Shown one piece after another: positions 35,051 to 43,010 of a DNA stretch of 46,428 nucleotides. Within the stretch, counting starts at the first letter, position 1. Every line of letters starts with the position of its first letter. Location: NCBI GenBank assembly GCA_024403485.1, contig JAKSRT010000005.1:1-46428 (forward strand). The letters are read 5' to 3'. The position numbers and the translations under genes were made by a program. The DNA is from Lachnospiraceae bacterium. Lineage in GTDB: Bacteria > Bacillota > Clostridia > Lachnospirales > Lachnospiraceae. The notes under the pieces were generated by a model. That model was not told the DNA's origin. It saw nothing but the letters and a program-made list of their open reading frames with translations, and did not search any database.

Positions 35051-35105
35051 AAAAAACCCTTTAAAACCTTGATTTTTCAATGAAAACCTCGATTTTAAAG
35101 GGTTT
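35051..35105 (-). terminator. Terminator of tRNA-Thr (minus strand)
   Basis: On the minus strand AAACCCTTTAAAA and TTTTAAAGGGTTT pair and a run of T follows, directly downstream of the tRNA. An inner imperfect repeat (CCTTGATTTT/CCTCGATTTT on the plus strand) lies in the loop region. Confidence 0.8.
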
Positions 35106-35114
35106 ATCTGTTTA

Positions 35115-35187
35115 AGCTGATGACGGGAATCGGACCCGTGACCTCCGCCTTACCAAGGCGACGCTCTACCGACTGAGCCACATCAGC
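35115..35187 (-). tRNA. tRNA-Thr (anticodon GGT)
   Basis: Read on the minus strand it folds as a full cloverleaf: acceptor GCTGATG/CATCAGC, D arm GCTC/GAGC, anticodon stem TCGCC/GGCGG with loop TTGGTAA (anticodon GGT), and T arm ACGGG/CCCGT with TCCGATT loop. The discriminator is U and CCA is not encoded. It reads threonine codons ACC and ACU. It is the only minus-strand gene seen in the window. Confidence 0.97.
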
Positions 35188-35199
35188 ACTGCGAAGAAT

Positions 35200-35228
35200 A
35201 TACTATCATGAGAAAAAATGGTTGTCAA
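35200..35228 (-). promoter_or_regulatory. Promoter of tRNA-Thr (minus strand)
   Basis: On the minus strand TTGACA (35228-35223) and TAGTAT (35205-35200) are 17 bases apart, and the tRNA begins 12 bases beyond the -10 box. A near-consensus promoter. Confidence 0.88.
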
Positions 35229-35277
35229 TCACTTTTTTGTTTACAGTTTTTTAATGCTTTTTCACTGTTTTCTTAGG

Positions 35278-35283
35278 TATAAT
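35278..35283 (+). promoter_or_regulatory. Probable -10 box for the acidic repeat protein gene
   Basis: A perfect TATAAT, with TGCTTT 17 bases upstream as a poor -35 box. It would give a leader of about 170 bases (35290-35461), in which no known riboswitch was recognised. It is divergent from the tRNA promoter. Confidence 0.45.
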
Positions 35284-35461
35284 TTGTATAAATGCAAGTG
35301 ATCTGTAGGGTGTGCTTCTCGCTGGTGAGATTGAATCCGGAGTCTATATATGGTATTATTAACGATGGCTTTTTTATATATGGATACAAGTATTTGGAAT
35401 TGCTAAATCAATAAATACCGAATGCAAGTACTTGCATACCGGTAAAAGGGAAGAGTTGATT

Positions 35462-36433
35462 ATGGACGGCCAGATGGATTTTCTTGGTTTGTTAAGTGAA
35501 TATACGGATGACCAGGGAGCCAAGGTTAAGGTTCGTGAACCGGGAGTCAGGCGTTCGCGTCCCATTCCGCCTAAGGATTTTGAACAGATTAGTTTCGATT
35601 TTACAGTAAAAGATGCCGAATTTGAAAAGCCCAAAGCACCTAAACCGGACTTTATGCCGCTTCCGATTGTGGAAGAACTCAAGACTGAAGAATTCGAGAT
35701 CGAAGAACCCAAGGGCGAAGAATTCCTGACCGAAGAAGTTAAGCCAGAACTTGAATCGGTAGAAACCGAGCCGGAGCTTGAGTCGGTAGAAACCAAGCAG
35801 GAGCTTGAAGCGGAAGAAACCGAGCCGGAGCTTGAGCCGGAAGAAACCGAGCCGGAACTTGAGCCGGAAGAAACCGAGCCGAAACTTAAGCCGGTAGAAG
35901 CTAAGGCAGAACTCGAGCCGGAAGAAACCAAGCCGGAGCTTGAGCCGGAAGAAACCAAGAAAGAACCTCAGGCAGAAGAATTCACGCCAGAGACGGTTAA
36001 GACAGAGGAACCTGTAGTAAAGGAATCTAAGTTTGATGAAACCCTGGCAAAAGAACCTTCGGCAAAAGAACCTTCGGTAAAAGAACCTTCGGTAAAAGAA
36101 AACAAGGTCGAGGAACATGAGCCGGAAACAGTCAAACCTAAAAAGACAGCGAATAAGCAGGCGAAACCGGTTAAATCGTTTTTAAAGACCAAGCCGGCAC
36201 CGACAGGTGATTCTCTTTTTGAAGCCTGTGAAAGGTGCTGGTGCAGAGATTGCAGACATAACTCGAGAAATGAGGGAGTCCCGCGTGACATTTGCGGAAT
36301 GATGATGGCCTGCCCGGCCTGTAAAGACTGTATGGATGAAAATATGCCGACAGTTTGTGAAATCGGAAATGCCAAAGAAGGATGTCGGACAAGGGCTGTT
36401 GAAGAGGGCATAGTTAATCCTGAAGAACTATAA
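35462..36433 (+). CDS. Acidic repeat protein with Cys-rich C-terminal domain
   Basis: A 323-residue protein of unknown function. Residues 1-80 are mixed; about 98-169 is eight copies of a nine-residue Glu-rich repeat (consensus ETEPELEPE), then AKEPS/VKEPS five-residue repeats, a basic linker, and a C-terminal domain (about 250-310) with ten or so cysteines including CERCWCRDC, CGMMMACPACKDC and CEIGNAKEGC. That domain could bind metal or be disulphide-bonded. No signal peptide or membrane helix. I chose ATG 35462 after GGGAAGAGTTGATT; the frame is open from 35432. It precedes trkA by about 110 bases. The acidic middle is probably unfolded. Confidence 0.82.
   Translation: MDGQMDFLGLLSEYTDDQGAKVKVREPGVRRSRPIPPKDFEQISFDFTVKDAEFEKPKAPKPDFMPLPIVEELKTEEFEIEEPKGEEFLTEEVKPELESVETEPELESVETKQELEAEETEPELEPEETEPELEPEETEPKLKPVEAKAELEPEETKPELEPEETKKEPQAEEFTPETVKTEEPVVKESKFDETLAKEPSAKEPSVKEPSVKENKVEEHEPETVKPKKTANKQAKPVKSFLKTKPAPTGDSLFEACERCWCRDCRHNSRNEGVPRDICGMMMACPACKDCMDENMPTVCEIGNAKEGCRTRAVEEGIVNPEEL
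35753..35968 (+). repeat. Eight 27-bp coding repeats
   Basis: Eight in-frame units of 27 bases encode nine-residue Glu/Pro repeats. Neighbouring units differ by few bases, consistent with recent slippage. Confidence 0.9.
36047..36106 (+). repeat. 15-bp coding repeats
   Basis: Units of GCAAAAGAACCTTCG or GTAAAAGAACCTTCG at 36047, 36062 and 36077, with a diverged fourth, encode AKEPS/VKEPS. Confidence 0.85.
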
Positions 36434-36472
36434 ACGGGACTTTGAATTTGATATATATGAAATAGTGACAGA

Positions 36473-36500
36473 TTCCATATGTATGGAAATACATATGGAA
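36473..36500. promoter_or_regulatory. Perfect 12-bp inverted repeat upstream of trkA
   Basis: TTCCATATGTAT and ATACATATGGAA face each other across four bases (GGAA), 43 bases before the trkA start. There is no T-run, so it is more likely an operator or an mRNA hairpin than a terminator. Confidence 0.65.
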
Positions 36501-36542
36501 TAATCTCACTGAGGAAGGAAGCCTTTAAAGGCGATCTAAAGA

Positions 36543-37901
36543 ATGAAAATTATTATTGTGGGTTGTGGTAACGTAGGTTCGACCATAGCAAGGCAGTTGA
36601 GTCTTGAAGGTCACAATATTACGCTTGTGGATGTTTCTGAGGCGGCCGTAAGAAATATTACGGAAGGCTATGACGTAATGGGGATGATTGGCAGCGGAAC
36701 ATCCCTCAGCGTGTTAAAAGAAGCAGGTATTACAGACGCGGATCTGGTTATTTCTGTTACGGATTCTGACGAAAGAAACCTTTTATGCTGTCTTCTGGCA
36801 AAAAAAGCAGGGGCTAAACATACCATTGCCAGAGTGCGTAATCCCGAATACAAGGAAGACGTTAATCTTTTGAGAAATGATTTGGGCCTTTCAATGTTTG
36901 TTAATCCGGAGTTTGATGCAGCTGCCGAGATAGCTCGTCTGCTCAGATTTCCGACAGCTATTGAAATTGATACCTTTGCCCGTGGAAGAGTTGAACTGCT
37001 TAAGTTCCTGGTAACTGAAGACAGCCCTCTTTGCGGACTTGCATTGAAAGATATTCCGGCAAAGATTGAAACAAAAATTCTTATTTGTGCCGTAGAACGA
37101 GACAGCGAAGTGCTTATTCCACGAGGCGATTTTGAACTGTGGGAAGGTGACAAGGTTTCTTTTGTGGCTACTACAAAAGAAGCAACCAGATTCTTTAAAA
37201 AGGTTGGAATCAATCAGGGCAAAGCACGTACATGTATGATTGTTGGCGGAGGCGATACAGCATTATATCTAGCACAGAAGCTTATTGCTTCCGGTGTTGA
37301 AGTTAAGATTATTGACAGAAGCAAGGCGCGCTGTGATGAACTTGCTGAGATGCTTCCCGAGGCAGTTATTATAAGAGGCGACGGTCAGGATAAGGGACTT
37401 CTCAGCGAAGAAGGCATTGATAGAACAGAAAGCTTTGTTACACTTACAAACTTCGATGAATCAAATGTTATGATGTCGATTTATGCAAAGAAGATTAATC
37501 CAAAAGCTAAGCTGGTTACTAAGGTTCATAGGTCCACATATGACGATATCATAGATGATATGAATATCGGAAGTATCATTAACCCTAAACTTTTGGCCAG
37601 TGAACATGTGGTGAAATACGTCCGCTCTATGCAGAATACGGTCGGAAGCAACATTGAATCGCTCTATAAGCTCAACGGAGGCCGAATTGAGGCGCTTGAG
37701 TTTAAAGTAAAAGATGTTGAAGGTCTCATTGATACTCCGCTCATGAATCTTAAAATAAAGAACAACGCGCTGATTTGCTGCATAGTTCACAATGGTGCGA
37801 TTGAGATTCCCGGTGGTGGTTCTGTGATAAAGAGCGGCGATATGGTTATTGTTGTAACTACTGAAAGCGGACTTAGTGATATTTCAGACATTCTCGACTA
37901 A
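36543..37901 (+). CDS. trkA: Trk potassium uptake protein TrkA
   Basis: Cytosolic regulatory subunit of the Trk potassium channel/transporter. The 452 residues have two RCK units, each a Rossmann domain (IIIVGCGNVGSTIARQL at 2 and MIVGGGDTALYLAQKL near 231) followed by a TrkA-C domain. They bind NAD(H) and nucleotides and gate TrkH. TrkH lies 152 bases downstream. The start codon follows GAAGGAAGCC at some distance, so translation may be modest. Length is normal for a two-RCK TrkA. Confidence 0.95.
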   Translation: MKIIIVGCGNVGSTIARQLSLEGHNITLVDVSEAAVRNITEGYDVMGMIGSGTSLSVLKEAGITDADLVISVTDSDERNLLCCLLAKKAGAKHTIARVRNPEYKEDVNLLRNDLGLSMFVNPEFDAAAEIARLLRFPTAIEIDTFARGRVELLKFLVTEDSPLCGLALKDIPAKIETKILICAVERDSEVLIPRGDFELWEGDKVSFVATTKEATRFFKKVGINQGKARTCMIVGGGDTALYLAQKLIASGVEVKIIDRSKARCDELAEMLPEAVIIRGDGQDKGLLSEEGIDRTESFVTLTNFDESNVMMSIYAKKINPKAKLVTKVHRSTYDDIIDDMNIGSIINPKLLASEHVVKYVRSMQNTVGSNIESLYKLNGGRIEALEFKVKDVEGLIDTPLMNLKIKNNALICCIVHNGAIEIPGGGSVIKSGDMVIVVTTESGLSDISDILD

Positions 37902-38053
37902 TAATATCGGAGCCAATCCATGTTTGTACTAATAGACAATAATGATGAGAGATATTGATAAAATGTATTAATAGAAGATATTAATAAAAAGATATTGATT
38001 CATGATATTGTTGGATATCATTAATGGCTCAGATTGAATAAAGGATAATTTAT

Positions 38054-39493
38054 ATGAATAAATCTATTATCAGATATATTCTTAGCAGGGTATTGCAGTT
38101 TGAAGGCGTCTTTATGCTTCTTCCCTGCATTGTGGCACTTATATATGGCGAGAAGCATGGACTCTATTTCCTTGCTACTGCAATTGTTTCTTTTGCATTG
38201 GGTACACTTGGCGGCCTGATTAAGCCTAAAAGTACTGTGTTTTATGCAAGAGAAGGTTTTGTGACAGTTTCTCTCTCATGGATTCTTTTATCACTTGTTG
38301 GAGCGATTCCTTTTGTATTAACGGGAGAAATCCCCAATTATGTTGATGCTCTTTTTGAAACGGTTTCAGGTTTTACAACAACCGGTTCGACAATCCTTAG
38401 GGACGTGGAGTATCTTAGCAAAACTTCTCAGTTTTGGAGATGCTTTATCATCTGGATAGGTGGTATGGGAGTGCTTGTATTTATTATGGCAATTCTTCCC
38501 CTTTCCGGAAGCTACAATATGCATCTTATGAGAGCGGAAAGTACCGGAGCGGATGTAGGCAAGCTTGTTCCCAAAGTTAAAAATACAGCAAAACTTCTGT
38601 ATGGAATGTATATCAGTATTTCCTGCATTCTTCTCATTCTTTTGATGATTGCCGGACTGGATTTATACAATGCTTTACTGCTTATGTTTTCAACGGTAGG
38701 TACCGGCGGATTCTGTAATGTTAATGCCAGTCTTGGTGGTTTTTCGCATACGGTTCAGGTTATTACGATTGTATTTATGATACTGTGCGGTATTAACTTT
38801 AATGCCTACTTTTTCCTGGTTATGAGAAAACCCAAGGAAATTCTTAAGATGGAAGAAGTAAGATACTATCTTGGAATGCTTTTTGTAAGTACTGCGGTTA
38901 TCACCTGGTGTATAAGAGGATCTTTCGGCTCCTTGTATGAAGCTTTTCATAATGCTATTTTCCATGCGGCTTCTATTGTTACCACAACAGGTTTTGCACT
39001 AACTGATTATGAAGTATGGCCAATGCTTCCCAAAGCAATTCTTATTATGCTTACCGTTGTGGGTGCCTGCGCAGGTGCAACAGCCGGCGGTATCAAGGTT
39101 TCAAGATTTGTGATCTTGTTAAAGGTATTAAAAAGAGAGCTTGAAAAGCTTACACATCCAAGAAGCGTAAAGAAAGTAAGATTTAACGGACAGACCGTTT
39201 CCGAAGATACCGTTAATTCCATAATCGGATTTTTGATCGCATATTTCTTTGTATTAATCATTTCTTTCCTGATTCTTTCAATCAACGGATTTGATTTTAC
39301 TACAAACATTACTGCGGTTTTGACAACACTTTCAAACGTAGGTCCCGGTCTTGGCGGAGTAGGACCGGCACAGAACTTTGCCGATTATAATATGTTATCC
39401 AAATCGGTTCTTGTTATAGATATGTTGGCAGGCCGTTTGGAAATTCTTCCCATTTTTGTTCTTTTATATGCAGGAACATGGAAAAGAAATTAA
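38054..39493 (+). CDS. trkH: Trk potassium uptake protein TrkH
   Basis: Membrane subunit of the Trk system, 479 residues with about ten hydrophobic helices arranged as four pseudo-repeats around pore loops. The selectivity-type loops read TVSGFTTTGST, FSTVGTGGFCN, IVTTTGFALTDY and LSNVGPGLGG. GGMGVLVFIMAILP is a further family segment. It works with TrkA encoded just upstream. The 152-base gap contains AT-rich imperfect repeats of AGATATTGAT. Start follows AAAGGATAATTTAT. Confidence 0.95.
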   Translation: MNKSIIRYILSRVLQFEGVFMLLPCIVALIYGEKHGLYFLATAIVSFALGTLGGLIKPKSTVFYAREGFVTVSLSWILLSLVGAIPFVLTGEIPNYVDALFETVSGFTTTGSTILRDVEYLSKTSQFWRCFIIWIGGMGVLVFIMAILPLSGSYNMHLMRAESTGADVGKLVPKVKNTAKLLYGMYISISCILLILLMIAGLDLYNALLLMFSTVGTGGFCNVNASLGGFSHTVQVITIVFMILCGINFNAYFFLVMRKPKEILKMEEVRYYLGMLFVSTAVITWCIRGSFGSLYEAFHNAIFHAASIVTTTGFALTDYEVWPMLPKAILIMLTVVGACAGATAGGIKVSRFVILLKVLKRELEKLTHPRSVKKVRFNGQTVSEDTVNSIIGFLIAYFFVLIISFLILSINGFDFTTNITAVLTTLSNVGPGLGGVGPAQNFADYNMLSKSVLVIDMLAGRLEILPIFVLLYAGTWKRN

Positions 39494-39549
39494 TAGCCGG
39501 ATTAGCGGCTGCATTATATTTGTAAATTTACAGTTAGGTTAGAAGCAAC

Positions 39550-40575
39550 ATGGCACTTGTAAAAGAAGAAATTAATTTAAGAAAAGCTATATTACATATA
39601 TTGGATTCAACAACCGGTCAGCCGATTCTTTCCGATCAGCCGCTAGAGTATGGCTCGGAATTCTCGGAGTTTATCAAAGGCCACATTGCCAATGTATTTG
39701 GTGGCGATGAAAGTAAAAAGTGTGCGTTTCATGAAAAAGAATCCGAAGTTTTTGGAATTCTGGACAATTATGACGACGAAAACTTTGTGAATATTTCAAA
39801 GGAACTGGCACAGCTTCTTTATTCCATAATGAATGCCAATATTGATATTCCTTCTGCTGATTTGTTTGTCGTAAGATTTATGAGCGATTCGCTTGAGTAT
39901 CTTGGAATTCTCAAAATGAATTATAAGCCTCAATATACACATAGATGCAGTCCCGGTGAAGGCGGCATGGTAAACGAGATTTACCGCTATAAAGAACTTT
40001 TACCGGCCGGCTCTCAGAAACTGTCAGAAGCAGCAATAATAAGGCTTACCGATCTTGCAGTCTGGGTTGTTGAAAAGAAGGCTGAAATTAACGGAAAAAA
40101 AGAAGATTATTTCAGCGAATACTTCTTAAAGTGTTCTGCGAAACTCAGTGATAAAAAGAAACTCGCTATAGTAACGAAGGCTATTGAAACCGTTAACAAT
40201 CAGGGGTATGAAGATATGTTCAGATATGAACCCCAGATGAAGGCTAAGGCCATAATTAATACGGAACTTGAGAAAAACGGTGGTTTTACGGTAGAAGCAA
40301 TCGCCGATAAGGTTTATGAAGACCGCCCTGATTTAAAGGATATGTTCCACGAAAAAATGGAACGCTTTGATATGAGAAGGGAAGAGGTGGCTCCGGTTAG
40401 CGAGAATACCACTAAAAAATATCAGAAGCAGTGTCTTGTAACCGATAGCGGAATAGAAATAAAAATTCCTATGTCCCAATATGAAGAGGAAGGCAATATC
40501 GAGTTTGTAACAAACCCTGACGGAACTATATCTCTTTATATAAAAAATATAGGAAACATCAGCGCAAAGTTCTGA
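39550..40575 (+). CDS. 37-kDa nucleoid-associated protein family
   Basis: A 341-residue cytosolic protein of the NA37/YejK family, which in E. coli associates with the nucleoid; its function is poorly understood. Recognised from the N-terminal ILHILDSTTGQPILSD, the GILKMNYKPQYTH segment and the C-terminal region ending in NPDGTISLYIKNIG. Length is normal. The start lies 56 bases after trkH; an AGCCG/CGGCT hairpin between them lacks a good U-run. Ribosome site GGTTAGAAGCAAC is modest. Confidence 0.85.
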   Translation: MALVKEEINLRKAILHILDSTTGQPILSDQPLEYGSEFSEFIKGHIANVFGGDESKKCAFHEKESEVFGILDNYDDENFVNISKELAQLLYSIMNANIDIPSADLFVVRFMSDSLEYLGILKMNYKPQYTHRCSPGEGGMVNEIYRYKELLPAGSQKLSEAAIIRLTDLAVWVVEKKAEINGKKEDYFSEYFLKCSAKLSDKKKLAIVTKAIETVNNQGYEDMFRYEPQMKAKAIINTELEKNGGFTVEAIADKVYEDRPDLKDMFHEKMERFDMRREEVAPVSENTTKKYQKQCLVTDSGIEIKIPMSQYEEEGNIEFVTNPDGTISLYIKNIGNISAKF

Positions 40576-40598
40576 TACATTATTATGAATTTGTGAGT

Positions 40599-40630
40599 GG
40601 GCAAAAGTAGTAATTACGATTTATTTGCCC
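40599..40630 (+). promoter_or_regulatory. Hairpin abutting the ribosome site of the Mbeg1-like gene
   Basis: GGGCAAA and TTTGCCC pair across 18 bases and end directly before GGAGAA, the ribosome site of the next gene. It could affect translation or mRNA decay. Confidence 0.4.
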
Positions 40631-40641
40631 GGAGAAATGAA

Positions 40642-41928
40642 ATGCCAGGTATTGTTGAATATATAAAAAAGTTTGGCACAGAAACTATGAAAGAAAGGTC
40701 TTTTTCGACAGAGGACGCTTTGGTTCTGTGCCAGTTTTCATATCTTAAGTTTGATAATCTTTTGGAAACAATGAGCCGGGAGCCGGTTTCTGTTAAAAAT
40801 CTGTTTGAGGATCCTAACAGTGAGAGTCTGTTTCTTGATGATAAGTACAAAAGAGACAGAAAAAAACAGTTGAAAAATATGGTGGAATCCAAAAGGTTTT
40901 CAGATATTAAGCTCATGTTTTATGTAAACCGAATTGAAGCACCGAACCAGCTTAATGATGAAACGCAGAACGTGTTACCGGAAAAAACGCAAAGCATGAT
41001 ATCGGAAAAAGCACAGGACGAGACTCAATTCTGTGCAGTTACATTTGAGATTCCCGATTACGGCTATTTTATTGCTTTTAGGGGCACCGATGAAACTATC
41101 GTTGGCTGGCAGGAGGATTTTCGCCTTGCTTTGGCTAAACCTGTTAAGGGTCAGAAGTTGTCCGCAAAATATATAAATGAAGTGGCTTCAAAACTTGAAG
41201 GAACAATAAGCGTGGGTGGTCATTCAAAAGGCGGAAATCTGGCTTTATACTCGACGATGCATGCCGATGCCAAGGTCCTTGACCGCATTGAAAAAATATA
41301 TTCCTTCGACGGGCCCGGATTCAGACCGGAGCTGCTTAAAGAGTACAACTATGAAGCGATAAGAGAAAAAGTTGTTTCGGTAATCCCTAAATCTTCGGTT
41401 GTGGGACTGCTGATGTCTACAGACAGCAAAACAATTGTCGTTCACGCCAATTCAATCGGTCCAATGCAGCATAATCCGTATACCTGGCTTCTTAAAAGAG
41501 GCCGTTTTTCCACTGCGGAAGTAACGCAGACTCATTTGACACTGGTAAACGCTTTTAATGACTGGGTATATTCTCTCGATGAGGAGCAGGCAAAACGTTT
41601 TGTTCATGTTCTTGAAGAAATACTGGCTGCAACCGGTGCCGAGACTACACTGCAAATATCCGCGGAATTGGTTAAAAGTGCCAGAAATGTTTTTAAAAGA
41701 TCCCAGGAACTCGACGAAGAATCCGAGCAGTTTTTGGAATTTTTGCTTTCTTCTTACTATGAACTGACAAAGGACAGACTGAAGGCAGAATTTACGGAAA
41801 AAATAGACAGTATCGGTAAAGATGCCAAAAGCTTTATCGACGGCTTTGGAGAAGACGCGAAGCTGAAACTGGCAGAGCTTGGCGAAAAGGCTCAGGAGGC
41901 TGTTGCTTCAGGAAGAAAAAAACACTAA
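40642..41928 (+). CDS. Mbeg1-like alpha/beta hydrolase (DUF2974)
   Basis: A 428-residue lipase-like protein of the Mbeg1/DUF2974 family. The N-terminal region has LCQFSYLKF, a segment typical of the family; the core has FAVTFEIPDYGYFIAFRGTDETI-type strands and the nucleophile elbow GGHSKGGNLALY (Ser195). A His after the SFDGPGFR loop would complete the triad. The last 80 residues are helical and charged. No signal peptide, so the substrate is probably a cytosolic lipid or ester; it is unknown. I chose ATG 40642 after GGAGAAATGA; the frame is open from a GTG at 40597, which would cross the hairpin. Confidence 0.85.
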   Translation: MPGIVEYIKKFGTETMKERSFSTEDALVLCQFSYLKFDNLLETMSREPVSVKNLFEDPNSESLFLDDKYKRDRKKQLKNMVESKRFSDIKLMFYVNRIEAPNQLNDETQNVLPEKTQSMISEKAQDETQFCAVTFEIPDYGYFIAFRGTDETIVGWQEDFRLALAKPVKGQKLSAKYINEVASKLEGTISVGGHSKGGNLALYSTMHADAKVLDRIEKIYSFDGPGFRPELLKEYNYEAIREKVVSVIPKSSVVGLLMSTDSKTIVVHANSIGPMQHNPYTWLLKRGRFSTAEVTQTHLTLVNAFNDWVYSLDEEQAKRFVHVLEEILAATGAETTLQISAELVKSARNVFKRSQELDEESEQFLEFLLSSYYELTKDRLKAEFTEKIDSIGKDAKSFIDGFGEDAKLKLAELGEKAQEAVASGRKKH

Positions 41929-41949
41929 TTATTGAAAGTGTGTCAATAT

Positions 41950-42921
41950 ATGAAATGGATTATTCTGGTTCTTATTTACGGTATTCTTAAAGGAATTCGA
42001 GATATTTCCAAAAAGAAAGCGCTGGAAACCTGCGAAGTGGTTGAAACACTGTTTGTTTACACGCTGATTTCTTTTTGCTTTGTAATACCTGATGTTAAAA
42101 ATGTCGGTGGTGTAGCGACAAGAGATATGCTGCTGACCGCATTAAAATCCTTTGTTATTTTCGTGGCATTTTTGTTCAGTTTTTATGCCATAGAAAAAAT
42201 GTCCCTTGGAATTTACGGTATTGTAGATTTATCAAGAATGGCATTTTCGCTTATCCTTGGTGTATTTATGCTGGGTGAAACTCTTGGCGTTAACCAGTAT
42301 GTCGGTATTGCTTTCGTTGCGATAGGTATGATTCTTCTTAAGTATAAGCCGGGATTTTTGTCGAACAAGAGGGCGAACGAGGATACTTCGTCAACTTCGG
42401 CGAACGAGGATACTTCGTCAACTTCAGCAAACGTGGATATTTCGTCAACTTCGAAAAACGGGGTAAAATCGTTAATCAATATTGATAAGAAAGAAACAAC
42501 ATCCGGTTTGATTGTTTTTCTTGCCTTTGCATCTGCGTTTTTGAATGGTATTTCCGGAATAATGGACAAAATATTGACCAGAACCATGAGCAGTGCCCAG
42601 CTTCAGTTCTGGTACATGCTTTTTATGCTGGTCTATTATGGTATTTATGTTCTGATTACAAAAACCAAAATCCATTGGAAAAAACTTCTTACAAATCCTT
42701 ATGTGTGGGTGATTTCGGTTTTGTTTATCATTGCGGACAGGTGTCTTTTTATAGCCAATGCAGATCCCGCTTCCAGGGTTACGGTTATGACTCTGATTAA
42801 ACAGGTCTGCGTTGTTGTAACCATTATCGGCGGGCGAATTATTTATAAGGAAAAGGATACTCTATATAAACTGTTTTGCGCCCTTGTGGTTGTTATAGGT
42901 ATTGCTTTTTCTGCTCTTTAA
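41950..42921 (+). CDS. DMT-superfamily (EamA-like) transporter
   Basis: Membrane protein of 323 residues with about ten hydrophobic helices in two EamA-like halves (5-140 and 185-323), a layout of drug/metabolite exporters. The second half has DRCLFIANADPASRVTVM and ends VVVIGIAFSAL. Substrate unknown. The two halves are joined by a Ser/Thr-rich loop containing three nine-residue repeats (ANEDTSSTS). I chose ATG 41950; an in-frame TTG lies at 41932, and neither has a strong ribosome site. It follows the Mbeg1-like gene closely. Confidence 0.85.
   Translation: MKWIILVLIYGILKGIRDISKKKALETCEVVETLFVYTLISFCFVIPDVKNVGGVATRDMLLTALKSFVIFVAFLFSFYAIEKMSLGIYGIVDLSRMAFSLILGVFMLGETLGVNQYVGIAFVAIGMILLKYKPGFLSNKRANEDTSSTSANEDTSSTSANVDISSTSKNGVKSLINIDKKETTSGLIVFLAFASAFLNGISGIMDKILTRTMSSAQLQFWYMLFMLVYYGIYVLITKTKIHWKKLLTNPYVWVISVLFIIADRCLFIANADPASRVTVMTLIKQVCVVVTIIGGRIIYKEKDTLYKLFCALVVVIGIAFSAL
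42373..42453 (+). repeat. Three 27-bp coding repeats in the transporter loop
   Basis: Units at 42373, 42400 and 42427 begin GCGAACGAGGATACTTCGTC; the first two are nearly identical. They encode ANEDTSSTS in the loop between the two membrane halves. Confidence 0.92.
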
Positions 42922-43010
42922 AACCGATTTTTACCGATTGCTAACCACAAATTTATGGATGATTAATTTCTTTCTTTTGCCATTTGGCAATTAATTTTTG
43001 AGGTATATTA

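Noticed and set aside
35492-36118. Long minus-strand open frame of 208 codons rich in Phe, Leu and Arg
   Set aside because: It is the antisense shadow of the Glu-rich repeats in the real plus-strand gene; no ribosome site or family resemblance.
36434-36542. c-di-AMP (ydaO-type) riboswitch before trkA
   Set aside because: The gap is only about 110 bases and shows a simple palindrome rather than the conserved ydaO core.
36668-37213. Minus-strand open frame of 181 codons inside trkA
   Set aside because: Antisense shadow of a well-identified gene, with no start signals.
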